Part shown: positions 23,418 to 33,837 of the stretch, piece after piece
How positions within the stretch are numbered: the stretch's first letter is position 1
How the letters are laid out: every line of letters begins with the position of its first letter
The notes under the pieces: model-generated
What the model was told of the DNA's origin: nothing
The model's database searches: none
The model's input: the letters and a program-made list of their open reading frames with translations, nothing else
Position numbers and translations under genes: made by a program
Source: Margaritifera margaritifera
Lineage: Eukaryota; Mollusca; Bivalvia; Unionida; Margaritiferidae
DNA length: 64,000 bases
Direction: 5' to 3'
Assembly: GCA_029931535.1 (NCBI GenBank)
Contig: JAQPZY010001625.1
Location: 2,729,001 to 2,793,000, forward strand

Positions 23418-24661
23418 CTGAAAAGATACCTCCTTACAGTCAATAATTTATTTTATGATTTAAAAATATGATTCTATTAGTCTGATTTTGTTTCCAGCAT
23501 GTAATATTTTACCATATTAACTGTATACAGGTTTCTATCAGTTGGTTCCTTTCATGGAAAACATGTGCTACACTTGTGAACTATACTTACATTTTATTTC
23601 TGAACAAACACTGTGGCTACTGTGATGAACAAAAAACTAGCTAGAATTGTTAGTCAGCAGGAGCACACCAAATACCCCTGCTTGAATCAGGACCTTCAAA
23701 GCAGTGTTCAATAAACCAAATGTAGTTCACAGCATCCCAGTGTGTGTGTGTGTGTGACACAGCTTAATCCTAATATGCACCCACAACACCTGTTTGGTGG
23801 TAATAGTAAAAAGGTGTGGAAATGGTAACACCAACACCATTTTTAAGTAATACTGAATACACCCTGTAAAAGAAGTTTTAGCAACACAGTTTTGGTGCAA
23901 AAGTGCATCTGAAAATGTAACCCAGTGTAAGTCTGGAACACAATATATATTCATCCTAAGATGCACCCTCAGTGCTGATGACAGATGAAGAAGTATTGCA
24001 ATTAGAGCCTTGACATAAATCTGCAAGCAATTTTATTAAATCTGTAAGCAATTTTAATAAATCCTGGAAAGTAGATCACAGTGACTGAACTTAGATCTCA
24101 ACACAGTCATTTCAAGATGTAAATTTTATGTTTATATAGATCAGACAAGGGCAACATACATGACTTTTAAAGCAGGTTTTAATACATTGTGGCAAGCAGA
24201 TCCCAGCAACCCAGTTTTTTGTTCACAGCACTCATCCCAAAACACATCCACAAACTTGTAGTATTGGAGCAACAGTGCGAACAAAGACGACAGCTGGCCA
24301 CACTGACAGATAGATGGACAAAGTGAATTCTATATACAGCCTGCTTCTTGAAGCAAAGTTATAAAAACATTAAACTTGGTGAACAGAATTATATGGCCAA
24401 TATAAATTCTATTGCTGTCTTAAGTTGCAAGGTATTACAATACTTGCACTCTTTGATGCCATGCGAACATAGTGATGTGAATTTTACTGTATAACAATAT
24501 ACAAGGTTTAATTCATAACAAGAGAAATTTTAAGTCTTATAAAAATATGAAACAAGTACTTTTGCAACATTGTTCTATCTAGCAAATTGGTGTTACCAAA
24601 GTACATGCTCATTCTTTAGTATTAAATAAAATGATAATTGACTGAGTATTGAGATATACTG

Positions 24662-25283
24662 AAACCTCATTTATGTGGGGTAAAATGCTCTCACAGGCTC
24701 AGGCATTCAAGGAAACATGACCTCATAAATGTGGAGTAAAATGCTCTCACAACCTCAGGCATTCGAGAAAACATGACATAAATGTGCGGTAAAATGCTCT
24801 CATACACACAACCATTAGAGGAAACATGACCTCATAAATGTGGGGTAAAATGCTCTAATATGCACAACCATTAGAGGAAACGGGGCCTCGTAAATGTGGG
24901 GTAAAATGCTCTCACAGGCTCAGGCATTAGAGGAAACATGACCTCATGAATGTGGGGTAAAATGCTCTCGCAGGTTCAGGCATTAGAGGAAACATGACCT
25001 CATGAATGTGGGGTAAAATGCTCTCACAGGTTCAGGCATTAGAGGAAACAGGGCCTCATGAATGTGGGGTAAAATGCTCTCACAGGCTCAGGCATTAAAG
25101 GAAACATAACATCATAAATGTGGGGTAAAATGCTCTCATAGACATAACCATTAGAGGAAACATGACCTCATGAATGTGGGGTAAAATGCTCTCACAGGTT
25201 CAGGCATTAGAGGAAACATGACCTAATAAATGAGGGGTAAAATGCTCTCACAGGCTCAGACATTAAAGGAAACACGACCTCAG
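24662..25283. repeat. 56-bp minisatellite, about 11 copies
   Basis: The unit is built from 'cataaatgtggggtaaaatg', 'ctctcacaggctcaggcatt' and 'agaggaaacatgacct'. Flanking 'gaaacctcatttat' at 24662 and, reversed, 'cctcattataagg' near 25350 may be the worn ends of a transposon that contained the array. Confidence 0.93.
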
Positions 25284-25544
25284 TGTTTCCTTTTTATAAC
25301 ACTCCTTCATGGAAACCTTAAAAGTGACCTGCATCATAAGTGAGGCTGCCTTATAATGAGGTATGTTGCAACAAGGCTTTGCCATGATAGAGAATAAAAA
25401 GACAAAAGTAAGGCATTTAATCATATGAAATCATATTATGTTCCCATAAGCCAAGAAATGAAGTTATATGAAATAAATTAAGTAGTGATAATAAAACAAA
25501 ATTTAACCAATCTAGTGGGATCCATGACAATTGCCACATTATAA

Positions 25545-25790
25545 AATTGGTTTAGTTTGGTTTGGTTTTGTCGGGTTTAATGCCATTTTTCAGCACATGA
25601 TAGGCTATACATGGCAGCCAGTATATTTGTTGGAGGAAGAACCTGGAAAGAACCACCAACCCACAGGAAGCTACTGGCAAGGTTTCTGACATACCCATGT
25701 TGGTTGAGCAGAGACTCAAACTCATGCAGAGAGAGGTGATTTGTGTGAGTGATCTGTAAATGCAAGCAACTCAGACCGCTCTGGGCCCCT
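25545..25790 (-). mobile_element. tRNA-headed SINE, full length, with target duplication
   Basis: Same family as 1825-2068, opposite strand. On the minus strand 'ggggcccagagcggtctgag' starts it, 'gagtttgagtctctg' is the B box, the central motif 'ttcctccaacaaatatactg' follows, and the tail is 'ggcattaaacccgac' plus an A/C-rich end. Direct repeats 'acattataa' at 25536-25544 and 25791-25799 are the target-site duplication. Confidence 0.87.
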
Positions 25791-26003
25791 ACATTATAAG
25801 AAGAAGCACAGTATGCTAAAAACTTTATGGTGAGGGACCATTATATTTCTCATAATCTCTCAAGACTGTCAATAGCTTCTTTAAATTTTTCCATGTCTTA
25901 TTGCATTTCTTCAGCAAATTGCCAGAAATTTAATGACTGATAAGACATTCCTCCATGTGAGAAAAAAAAAAAACACTGGTTGATTCATTATTAAGCTTAG
26001 TAA

Positions 26004-26651
26004 TACAGTACTCCCCCATTATAACACTCTTCACTGTCACCAAGGTTTTTGTATACTGCCTTATAGTGAGACTGCCTGCCTTATAGCGAGACTCCCTTAT
26101 AATGAAGTACATCATACAGTACTCCCTTGTTATAACACTGTTCAATGGAACAGTAGTATTTACTGCCTTATAGTTAAACCACCATATCATGAAGTACATG
26201 ATACAATACTCCCTCATTATAATGCTGTCCATGGGAGTCACATAGTATAATGCCTTATTGTGGCACTGCCTTATAATGAAGTACATGATACAGTACTCCC
26301 TCATTATAATGTTGTCCGTGGGAGCCAGAGTATACTGTCTTACAGTGAGACTGCCTTTAAATGAAGTACATGATACAGTACTCCCTCATTATAATGTTGT
26401 CAGTGGGAGCCAGAGTATACTGTCTTACAGTGAGACTGCCTTTAAATGAAGTACATGATACAGTACTCCCTCATTATAACACTGTTCACTGGAACCATAG
26501 AGCATACTGCCTGATAGTTAAACCATCTTATAATGAAATACACTATACATATAATTTTTATTACTACATAATAAAATGGGATCCATGCCCATACCCACTT
26601 TATAAAAGGAATCATGTTAAGTAAAGAGCCTTATAGTGAGAGAATGCTGTA
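26004..26651. mobile_element. TIR element (pogo/mariner-like ends) with internal 88-bp tandem repeats
   Basis: The left end 'tacagtactcccccattata' and the right end, reversed, 'tacagcattctctcactata' form imperfect TIRs bounded by TA. Between them a unit of about 88 bp carrying 'acagtactccctcattataa', 'tactg.cttatagtgagact' and 'gccttataatgaagtacatg' repeats about 5-6 times. Each unit contains a copy of the TIR start, so the array may have grown from the end itself. No transposase frame. Confidence 0.65.
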
Positions 26652-26945
26652 TTGTATTTAATATGTTTCATTTATTGTGTGTACCAGGAAAGACTGTCAT
26701 TAACTGTTTTGATTTTAATCCTATGTCTTGTTCCTGATCACTTGCTTTCTAGCCTCTTTGTTGTTGTGATATTTTCTATATCATTAAGGGAAAGGCAAAT
26801 TTTGTGTTATACATGGACAGAGCTACAGATTTATTTTGGAAACTCTTTGGAATATTTTCGAAGCTTGCGACAAATTATAATTAGTTTAGATGTAAGTATG
26901 CAGGTGTTTTCACAGCAGTATGTGTAAATTTAAACCATTTACTAC

Positions 26946-27071
26946 CTTTCTCTGTTTTAGAAGTATTATGGCCTTCCCAAGCAGATCCTACAATCCACCA
27001 GCGACCCTTTTCCTCGGCATTCCTCAAGTCATCCAGAGTGATGTTCAGTTGACCCTCTCCAAACTTTGATC
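26946..27071 (-). CDS. NOM1: NOM1 exon 10: end of MIF4G region
   Basis: 126 nt, acceptor 'tctctgttttag', donor 'aaag|gtagta'. Visible residues 554-595 contain SKFGEGQLNITLDDLRNAEE and KGRWWIVGSAWEGHNTS. The GRWWIVGSAW signature is nearly invariant in NOM1. The codon split at the start joins with exon 9 to give Gly. Its last 14 nt are the exact reverse complement of the last 14 nt of its own upstream intron (see findings). Confidence 0.97.
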
Positions 27072-27465
27072 CTAAAACAGAGAAATACTGAATGGCAAGG
27101 ATTTTACAGATCTTCCTAATTCATTCTATATCTGTCTACCTTTATAAATAAATAAATACATGCAGGTATTATACAGTTTGCCCATGGGATAAACCTTAAA
27201 TCAAATCGTTCCTCATAAACAGAATGTTTTAACAAAATCTATCTTTCAACAACTTCCCTGCAATGATGACATGCCAGTTTTTGGGGGGCTCCTATTTCTG
27301 AATCAGAAATGTACTGAAAATTAATAAATCATTTGCATCTAGTGAAGTACTGCAAATTCCACCCGCAGAATTCTTTGGCAGAAATGTGCCTGTCTATGTA
27401 TTCTGACTCCAAGGTGGTATTTCTTTATCTCTCACCAACATTAATGATTGATTTTATAAATCTAC
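27072..27465 (-). other. NOM1: NOM1 intron 9 (394 bp)
   Basis: Shortest intron in the window. Donor 'g|gtagat', acceptor 'tgttttag'. No repeats recognised. Confidence 0.9.
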
Positions 27466-27696
27466 CTCGTATGTAGTTCCTAATCAATTTTCTCAAATGC
27501 TCCAAATGCTCTGGGTCATAGTTTGGTATCTTCCTCATGTTATTATTCCTGATGGCAAGTATGACCTCCAGCATGAATTTGACCCTGGACTGGTCCTCAA
27601 ACTTAGATGTGTCAACTGCACTGGCTGCAGACTGGATCTTCAAAATGGCTTCCTTCAGGGAGTTGGGGTCATCCTTCCGCAGAGTAAAACCAACAT
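27466..27696 (-). CDS. NOM1: NOM1 exon 9: MIF4G domain
   Basis: 231 nt, acceptor 'tgtttttaag', donor 'g|gtagat'. Visible residues 477-553 contain VGFTLRKDDPNSLKEAILK, FEDQSRVKFMLEVILAIRNN, NMRKIPNYDPEHLEHLRKL and IRNYIR. The family reads VGF.LRKDD, QDQTRIRFMLETMLALKNND and MRKIPGYDPEPVEKLRKL. These are the late helices of the MIF4G fold used for helicase binding. Confidence 0.97.
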
Positions 27697-27789
27697 CTTA
27701 AAAACAAAGGGTACACAAATCTCATTAAGACACGAGTACCATGAATGGTACATTATAAGCCCATTCTGTGTTTAACACTGTGTAGATAG

Positions 27790-28320
27790 TAGTAGGGCAT
27801 GGTTGACTCTAGAGATTATTGACCAACAGGTCTCAATGACCTGGACCTTTGGTCAAGTATGTGGTCTTAAACTAAACTTCCTCTGCAGAAATCATTACTG
27901 TGAACTTTGACCTTTAGACCCCCAAATCTATAGTTTTCTTTATTACCCTAAGTGCAATCCATTCACAAAGTTTGGTCAATGAACTTACTTCATAACAAAA
28001 GTTATTCTGCAAAACCCTTTTTTATTTGATTCACAACAACCCAGATCTTTGACCTTGACCCAAAATGAATAAGCCTCTCATCTAGAACTTAAGTTATTAT
28101 GCAAAAACTAACTTTCTTCTTTCTGTTACAGTGAACTTGAACTTTAACATTTCGACCCCAAATTCAAGAGGCTTCTTTCTTACCTAAAGTGTTATTCATC
28201 CACAAACTCTGGTGAAGGTAAATGAAATTTTTGTGCAGAAACCATTTTTCATCATTCAACCAGTTACCTTGTCCTCTGACCCTTGACCTCTGACCCATGA
28301 CTTTGTGGTGATATTGGCTA
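27790..28320 (+). mobile_element. Pearl-like diverged core units
   Basis: Three or four units carry 'tttgacct(t)tgacc', 'caatccattcacaaagtttg', 'gaacttacttca' and 'ttattctgcaaaac'. Same general phrase structure as 8510-9370 and 49740-50520, but a different subfamily. Confidence 0.5.
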
Positions 28321-29293
28321 TATTTAATGTAGATAGATACTGTATGTACAAGACAGTTTGTCCTAGGGAATTTTTCCCTGACAATTCATCTTGTAGTCTA
28401 AGAATAATTCGTCCTCATGATCATTCGTCCCCAGACAATCTGTCCCCATGAGTTTGACAATTTGCAACACAGTCTCCCAATATTTTTATTTTGTTGCTAT
28501 GATATGGAATATATAATTAGATAAATAAATTACACAAACAAACATGTGCTTTAATGGATTATGCAGTTTTTATCATTCTGTTGTCTGAAAACATATTCAT
28601 ATTCTTCACTTATGAGACTGAAATGAACTCAATTTTTCACTGTCTGCAATATACTAATATGTAATGTGTCAAATTTAATAATACATACATACAAACATAC
28701 ATACACATATACATAATTAACTGTCTAACTACCTATCAATAACACATCTATCTATATATCATTTTACATATATACACACATACAGAGAGAAACCTATCCA
28801 GACACACATACATACATCAGAGTTCTCCCCAGGCTGATATGGTGTGGCGGGTGTGCTACACATTGATAATTGAAGCAATAATTTTCCACAAAAATTTCTG
28901 CTGTCCAGCAGTAATGTTGGCAATGGTGTATAAGGGAGATAACCAAAGTGTTCCACATATGCAGCATTGCACTACAAACAATGTAAAGGAAGATAGTAAA
29001 GGGACTGCAATGAATGAACTTATTCAAGCTTACTTTATTCAGAATCATTTTGAAGTTGCATTCCTTCAACTTGCAGGGTGGGGGTGTACTTCCTCCATAC
29101 TGGTATCTAGTGATGTCCGACCTGTTTGTGTACATTTTCTGAGCCTTGTGGTATATCAATAGGTGTTTCTTTAATAAATTTGAGGTACATAATTTGGTCT
29201 TTATCTCTGATCATCTGTACATGGATAGGTCCCTAATGAGGAATTATAGGGCAAGACGAGTTTGACTAGTACATGAATAGGTCAGGAAATATG

Positions 29294-29365
29294 GTGACCC
29301 TAAGCTGGCCACCAACAAAACCTCCCGACCCTCAGGCTTATGATATGATTTACAAATTTTCTTTT
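29294..29365 (+). mobile_element. hAT-type MITE fragment (internal part)
   Basis: Matches the internal part of the full copy at 29870-30038 ('ggccaccaacaaaacctccc', 'ggcttatgatatgatttaca') but lacks both ends. It lies in a unit duplicated about 235-255 bp further on. Confidence 0.75.
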
Positions 29366-29547
29366 AATGAGGAATTATAGGTTTATGAAGTGAGAATCTA
29401 ACTCAAATTAAACCTTATTGGCATTATTTGAGATTTTGTATGTCTGCCTCGACTTGGATATATTTGGATGATGATTAACACAATATGCTCATACAGGGAA
29501 TAGGGCAAGACGAGTTTGACTAGTACATGAATAGGTCAGGAAATATG

Positions 29548-29690
29548 GCGACCCTAAGCTGGCCACCAACAAACCCTCCCGACCCTCAGGCTTATGATAT
29601 GATTTACAAATTTTCTTCTGATGACCTTTTGCAATAATGAGGACCCCTGTGAACCTGATTTGGGTCACGACCTGAGGTTGGGAACCGCTG
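29548..29690 (+). mobile_element. hAT-type MITE, left end deleted
   Basis: The right end 'ggttgggaaccgctg' is intact and is followed by 'gtctaatt', the same flank as at the full copy. The left TIR is replaced by the array sequence 'gtcaggaaatatgg'. It looks like a duplicate of the full insertion with a deletion. Confidence 0.8.
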
Positions 29691-29699
29691 GTCTAATTA

Positions 29700-29862
29700 G
29701 TACACAAGTAGATCAGGGAATAGGGCGAGATGTGTCTAACTTGCACATGAATAAGTCAGGGAATAGGGCAAGATGAGTCTGACTAGTACATGAATAGGTC
29801 AGAAAATATGGCAAGATGGGTCTAACAGTATATGAATAGGTCAGGGAATAGGGCAAGATGGG
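29700..29862. repeat. 46-47-bp tandem repeat flanking the MITE
   Basis: Unit 'tacatgaataggtcagggaa' plus 'tagggcaagatgggtctaac'; related units at 29215-29290 and 29498-29547. The MITE was inserted into one 'gtctaact' of this array. Confidence 0.85.
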
Positions 29863-29869
29863 TCTAACT

Positions 29870-30038
29870 CGGTGCTTCCCAATCCCTTTTTGCTGCAACC
29901 CTAAATTGGCCACCAACAATCCCTCCAGACCCTCAGGCTTATGATATGATTTAAAAAATTTCTTCTGATGACCTTTTGCAACACTAATGAAGACCCCTGC
30001 GACCCTGATTTGGATCGTGATGAGGTTGGGAACTGCTG
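29870..30038 (+). mobile_element. hAT-type MITE, complete, with perfect 8-bp target duplication
   Basis: 169 bp. The ends 'cggtgcttcccaatcc' and, reversed, 'cagcagttcccaacc' fit the hAT (Charlie-like) CAGTGGTTCCCAACC terminus. GTCTAACT is repeated exactly at 29862-29869 and 30039-30046, the 8-bp duplication expected of hAT. No coding sequence. Confidence 0.93.
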
Positions 30039-30985
30039 GTCTAACTAGTACACAAGATGGATCTGACTAGTACATAATTAGGTATATGAATTTAAATTTA
30101 CTGTGGTATATGAGTGGGTTCCCAAATGTAAATCCCAATTAAAAATGCAACAGAGTTATGATGTTACCCCCCCCCCCCCTCCATCCCATTTGACAATACA
30201 CATTTATTTATGTAATGAAAATACAAGTAACTCAGCACTCAAAGATTCATATTCCACATACTCATGGTTATAAAAAATAAACACAGAGGATGAACAAAGA
30301 TCTGGGAGAAAAGAAATAGGCTCAGAAATAAGTTTAGAATAATGGGTACCTGTGACAAAAGCATAGCGAAACTGAAATATGGCAAAACTAAATGCAGAAC
30401 AATACAATAAAATGTATTATTTTATTTAGCTAAAATAATAGATCTGTACAGTGCTGCAATGCAGAGCAAAAATATTGAACTTCAAGATAAATGTACTTCA
30501 AGAAATCTGCTAAAATGCTACTCCTTGGATTCAACACTTTTCTAATATTTCTCTAAATGAGCAATTGTGTGTTTTTTATTATATATTCTATTTTACTTGC
30601 ATTCATTACAGGCAAACAATACTCCTGTTGTGGCTACAATAATAAATTAATATCAATATATAATATTAATAATAGATAATCTGCAGCTAAATATACTTCA
30701 TTAAATCAATAGTATACAAAAAATATATAAATTGTTAATCCCCTTTTGTCAATTCTGTAAAAATTAATTATACTAGTTTTTAAGATTATTTATGTTTGTT
30801 ATGGACCATATTTTAATTTAACATTTGTTGTTATTTAATAAAAACCTGACATTCACATGCATCTACCAACTTATCATAAAACATTTCTGGGGAGAATCTC
30901 AGAACCCTGATACATTATTACTTTCTTACTTACTTACACGCATTTAAATATCATCCATATCAATGTTATAGTCAAAATTGGAAAT

Positions 30986-31078
30986 GGGGACAAACTGTCT
31001 AAGGATGGGGACAAACTGTCAAAGGATGGGGACAAACTGTCTAAGGATGGGGACCAACTGTCTAAGGATGAATGGTCC
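30986..31078. repeat. 21-24-bp tandem repeat, 4 copies
   Basis: 'ggggacaaactgtctaagga' repeated, followed by 'tggtcctagggaccaaattg'. Inverted relatives ('gtccccagacaatctgtccc') occur at 28420-28450, 2.6 kb away. Confidence 0.85.
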
Positions 31079-31290
31079 TAGGGACCAAATTGTTGTTGTG
31101 GATTAAATGTACATGAACTGTTCAGATACTCCTTTCAAATGAATTGGACAGATGTGGGGTCAATCCATTTATAGCTAGTGGTCTTAGACTGGCTAAGCCA
31201 ATTTTTATATAACTGAATTCATTTCAAAACTGGTAAGTAGGTAACTGCATTAAGCACAACGAATTTGATTCAATTCATATCCATACTTAC

Positions 31291-31384
31291 TTTTGAGCAA
31301 AAGAAGCAGAAGTTCTATGTCTTTCTCTCTGAAGGTCTGTAGAAGCCTATTGATGACATCAAAAATCAGAGCACTGTGTGCCAC
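31291..31384 (-). CDS. NOM1: NOM1 exon 8: MIF4G domain
   Basis: 94 nt, acceptor 'attcttttcag', donor 'aaaa|gtaagt'. Visible residues 446-476: VAHSALIFDVINRLLQTF then REKDIELLLLLLK. The family reads VVQSLLIFDILKKLI..F and TEKDIELILLMLK. The split codon with exon 9 is Asn, giving the conserved LKNVGF junction. Confidence 0.96.
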
Positions 31385-32129
31385 CTGAAAAGAATAAATA
31401 ATCCACAAGCCAAGAAACTCGTTTCATCCTGGGAGATGCAAAATATGCCACAGTTCTTATGACAACTACTGCATGACAAATATGCCACTCCCAAATGTTT
31501 GGGGCAAAACTTGTTAAAATAATTTCTCTTACTGAGTATACCTTTCTCAATCCTGGCATGCCTCATTGGAGGGTGGTAAAGAGAGAGCGAGAAACAGCTG
31601 CTAAAACCTGCCCATGACATAATGATAATGATTTTCTTGGAACTTAACACAATGCATGTCTGTTGTCTCATATTACTTAACCTAATGGGTCAAATCAGTC
31701 TCAGAATTGAACCTTACATATACTTTATTCTGCATACCCTTACTGAAGAGACAGTGCACCTCCAAATTGGAGAGCTCCTAGCATAGACAAAGGGAGCTAA
31801 CTCTTCTAGCATAAACATACATGTGATAGGAACTATAATCTCATTGGTGTGTGCTTACTATGATGTGCTTAAACCTCATGAAGTTTACCCAAATAATCAT
31901 TTCTTAAGCGTACAGTATGAATATTATGTCAAATCTGGTAATTAAAGATACATATCAATCATAATTATTTTTATAAGAGTTCTGAAAAATCTCTAGCTAC
32001 TTTATCCATTGAATCTTCCTACCAACTGGCAGACTTCTCTCTCTCTGCCATGTAACTGAAAATCTTCCACATATGCTGTCTCTAATAAATTGTTAGACTC
32101 TGCATGTTAATTTGATGTCATAATGTGGT

Positions 32130-32545
32130 AGTCTACACTGTAGTGACATCATAATACTATAAGCCACACTGTAATGATGTCATAATATTGGAAACCATGA
32201 TGTGATGATGTCATAATATTGGAAACCATGATGTGATGATGTCATAATATTGTAAGCCATGCTGTGATGATGTTATAATATTGGAAACCATGATGTGATG
32301 ATGTCATAATATTGTAAGTCACACTGTGATGATGTCATAATATTGGAAACCATGATGTGATGATCTTATTAATATTGCAAGTCACGCAATGATGACACTA
32401 TAATATTGGAATTCATGTTGTGATGATGTCATAATATTGTAAGCCATGCTGTGATGATGTCATAATATTGTAAGCCACACTGTGATGATGTCATAATATT
32501 GAAAACCATGCTGTGATGATGTCATAAAACTGAAAGCCACACTGA
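32130..32545. repeat. 31-bp minisatellite, about 13 copies
   Basis: Unit 'tgatgatgtcataatattgg' plus 'aaaccatgatg', alternating with a 'tgtaagccacactg' version in no strict order. Confidence 0.92.
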
Positions 32546-33119
32546 TTATGTCATAATATTCACTGCAGTTTCCAATTATTCAATTTAAAGATGTGATAAA
32601 ATACAGACTGAACAATTATTTAATTCTCTTCTCCTTTCAGAACAAATGGGGAAGAAAAATAATCAATATTGGGGGTTGGCATAGGGCCTCACAGAAGACA
32701 AATAATGTACTCCATAGAGTGGAATTCTTTGTTTATGTACCACCCAACCTAGATTCTATTACTCTTTTGGCAAATCAAGGAGAATAACACTTTTCTTATC
32801 CTGAAAATCAAAACTGTGCATACTTTGGTTTAAAAAAACAATAAGAAAGGGTTCAGATTGCATTGTAATTTAACATATCTTTTTTTGCATGTCTGTGGTC
32901 CAAGGCTGAATCCCCAGTGATCACACAAAACAAAATACAATCATTACCAAACAGATATTGGAAATTATTTTGCAAATTATTTTGGTTTCAAGAATATTTA
33001 CTTAGTGTTGATTGCACAACAAGTTCCATTAACTCACATGACATGTTCGTGTTGGCTCAGATGACGGTGTAATGTGATCTTTGAGGTGGAGGAAAACAGT
33101 GAACCCAGAGAAAATTAAC

Positions 33120-33215
33120 TGCCTTAAATGGGCAAGCACTTAATGCTGGAATCAGGGATTTTACCTGAAACCACAAAGGTGCAAAGCAAGTGCATTACTG
33201 CTGTGCAGTCAAGGC
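33120..33215 (-). mobile_element. tRNA-like SINE fragment, second member of the 16855 family
   Basis: Minus-strand 'cagtaatgcacttgctttgc' and 'acctttgtggtttcag' are shared with 16855-16965. After the B-box-like part it continues into 'ctctgggttcactgttttcc' and 'tccacc', close to the central motif of the other SINEs here. Confidence 0.5.
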
Positions 33216-33837
33216 TGGTGTTTTTGCTATGTCGACACTTGTATGGACATTTTGTGATAGGTCATGTCCATCCATCTAACTGCCCATGACTGTTATTCTT
33301 GTAACCTGAACTTCATCCACACAGACCGAGGGGCAGTAGTTATATTAAGTATTTTTTTTGGAGGATAAATAGATGACATCAAAGGTTTGAGATCCTGGAT
33401 GCACATCCCCCCTCCCCCAAGAATAAGGGGGCTGGTGTCAAAGATCACATTCTGACACCTAGTATGACCTCTTCTTTACTCCATCTACACCAATTGTGAG
33501 AGGGTGATCATATCTGGTATGAAGTTAAATGATGATGAGTAAAGTACAAGTCATATAGATCATGTTGGCATGTTGTACTGACTATTTCTACTACAGGCGT
33601 AATTTTTTATAATTTGATTACACATAAATTTAAATGGTGATTATTCAGTTTATTTCACTTGCTCATTGATCAGTATTACTTGCAAGATCATTATACAACT
33701 GCCCCAGGAAATGCATGTGACAAAATCATTGTTAAAGTACGCTGACATTTTTAGATGAGGCCTTCCAAGAGGTGTGCTCCAGTGTAAATCAGTTTGAATG
33801 TCACACACTATGATGTCACAATGAAAGTGCCTTATTG

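Larger units (their letters stand above)
23418..26945 (-). other. NOM1: NOM1 intron 10 (3.5 kb)
   Basis: Donor 'aaag|gtagta', acceptor at 23418-23419. Holds a (GT)n at 23741-23757, the 56-bp array at 24662-25283, a SINE at 25545-25790 and a TIR element at 26004-26651. Nothing recognised in 23760-24660 or 26655-26945. Confidence 0.85.
27697..31290 (-). other. NOM1: NOM1 intron 8 (3.6 kb)
   Basis: Donor 'aaaa|gtaagt', acceptor at 27697-27698. Holds a pearl-like array at 27790-28320, paired 'gacaatttgtcccc'-type ends near 28345-28450 and 30985-31100, 'atac' simple repeats at 28683-28800, and hAT-type MITE copies at 29290-30046. Nothing recognised in 28810-29215 or 30190-30980 (very AT-rich). 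Confidence 0.8.
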
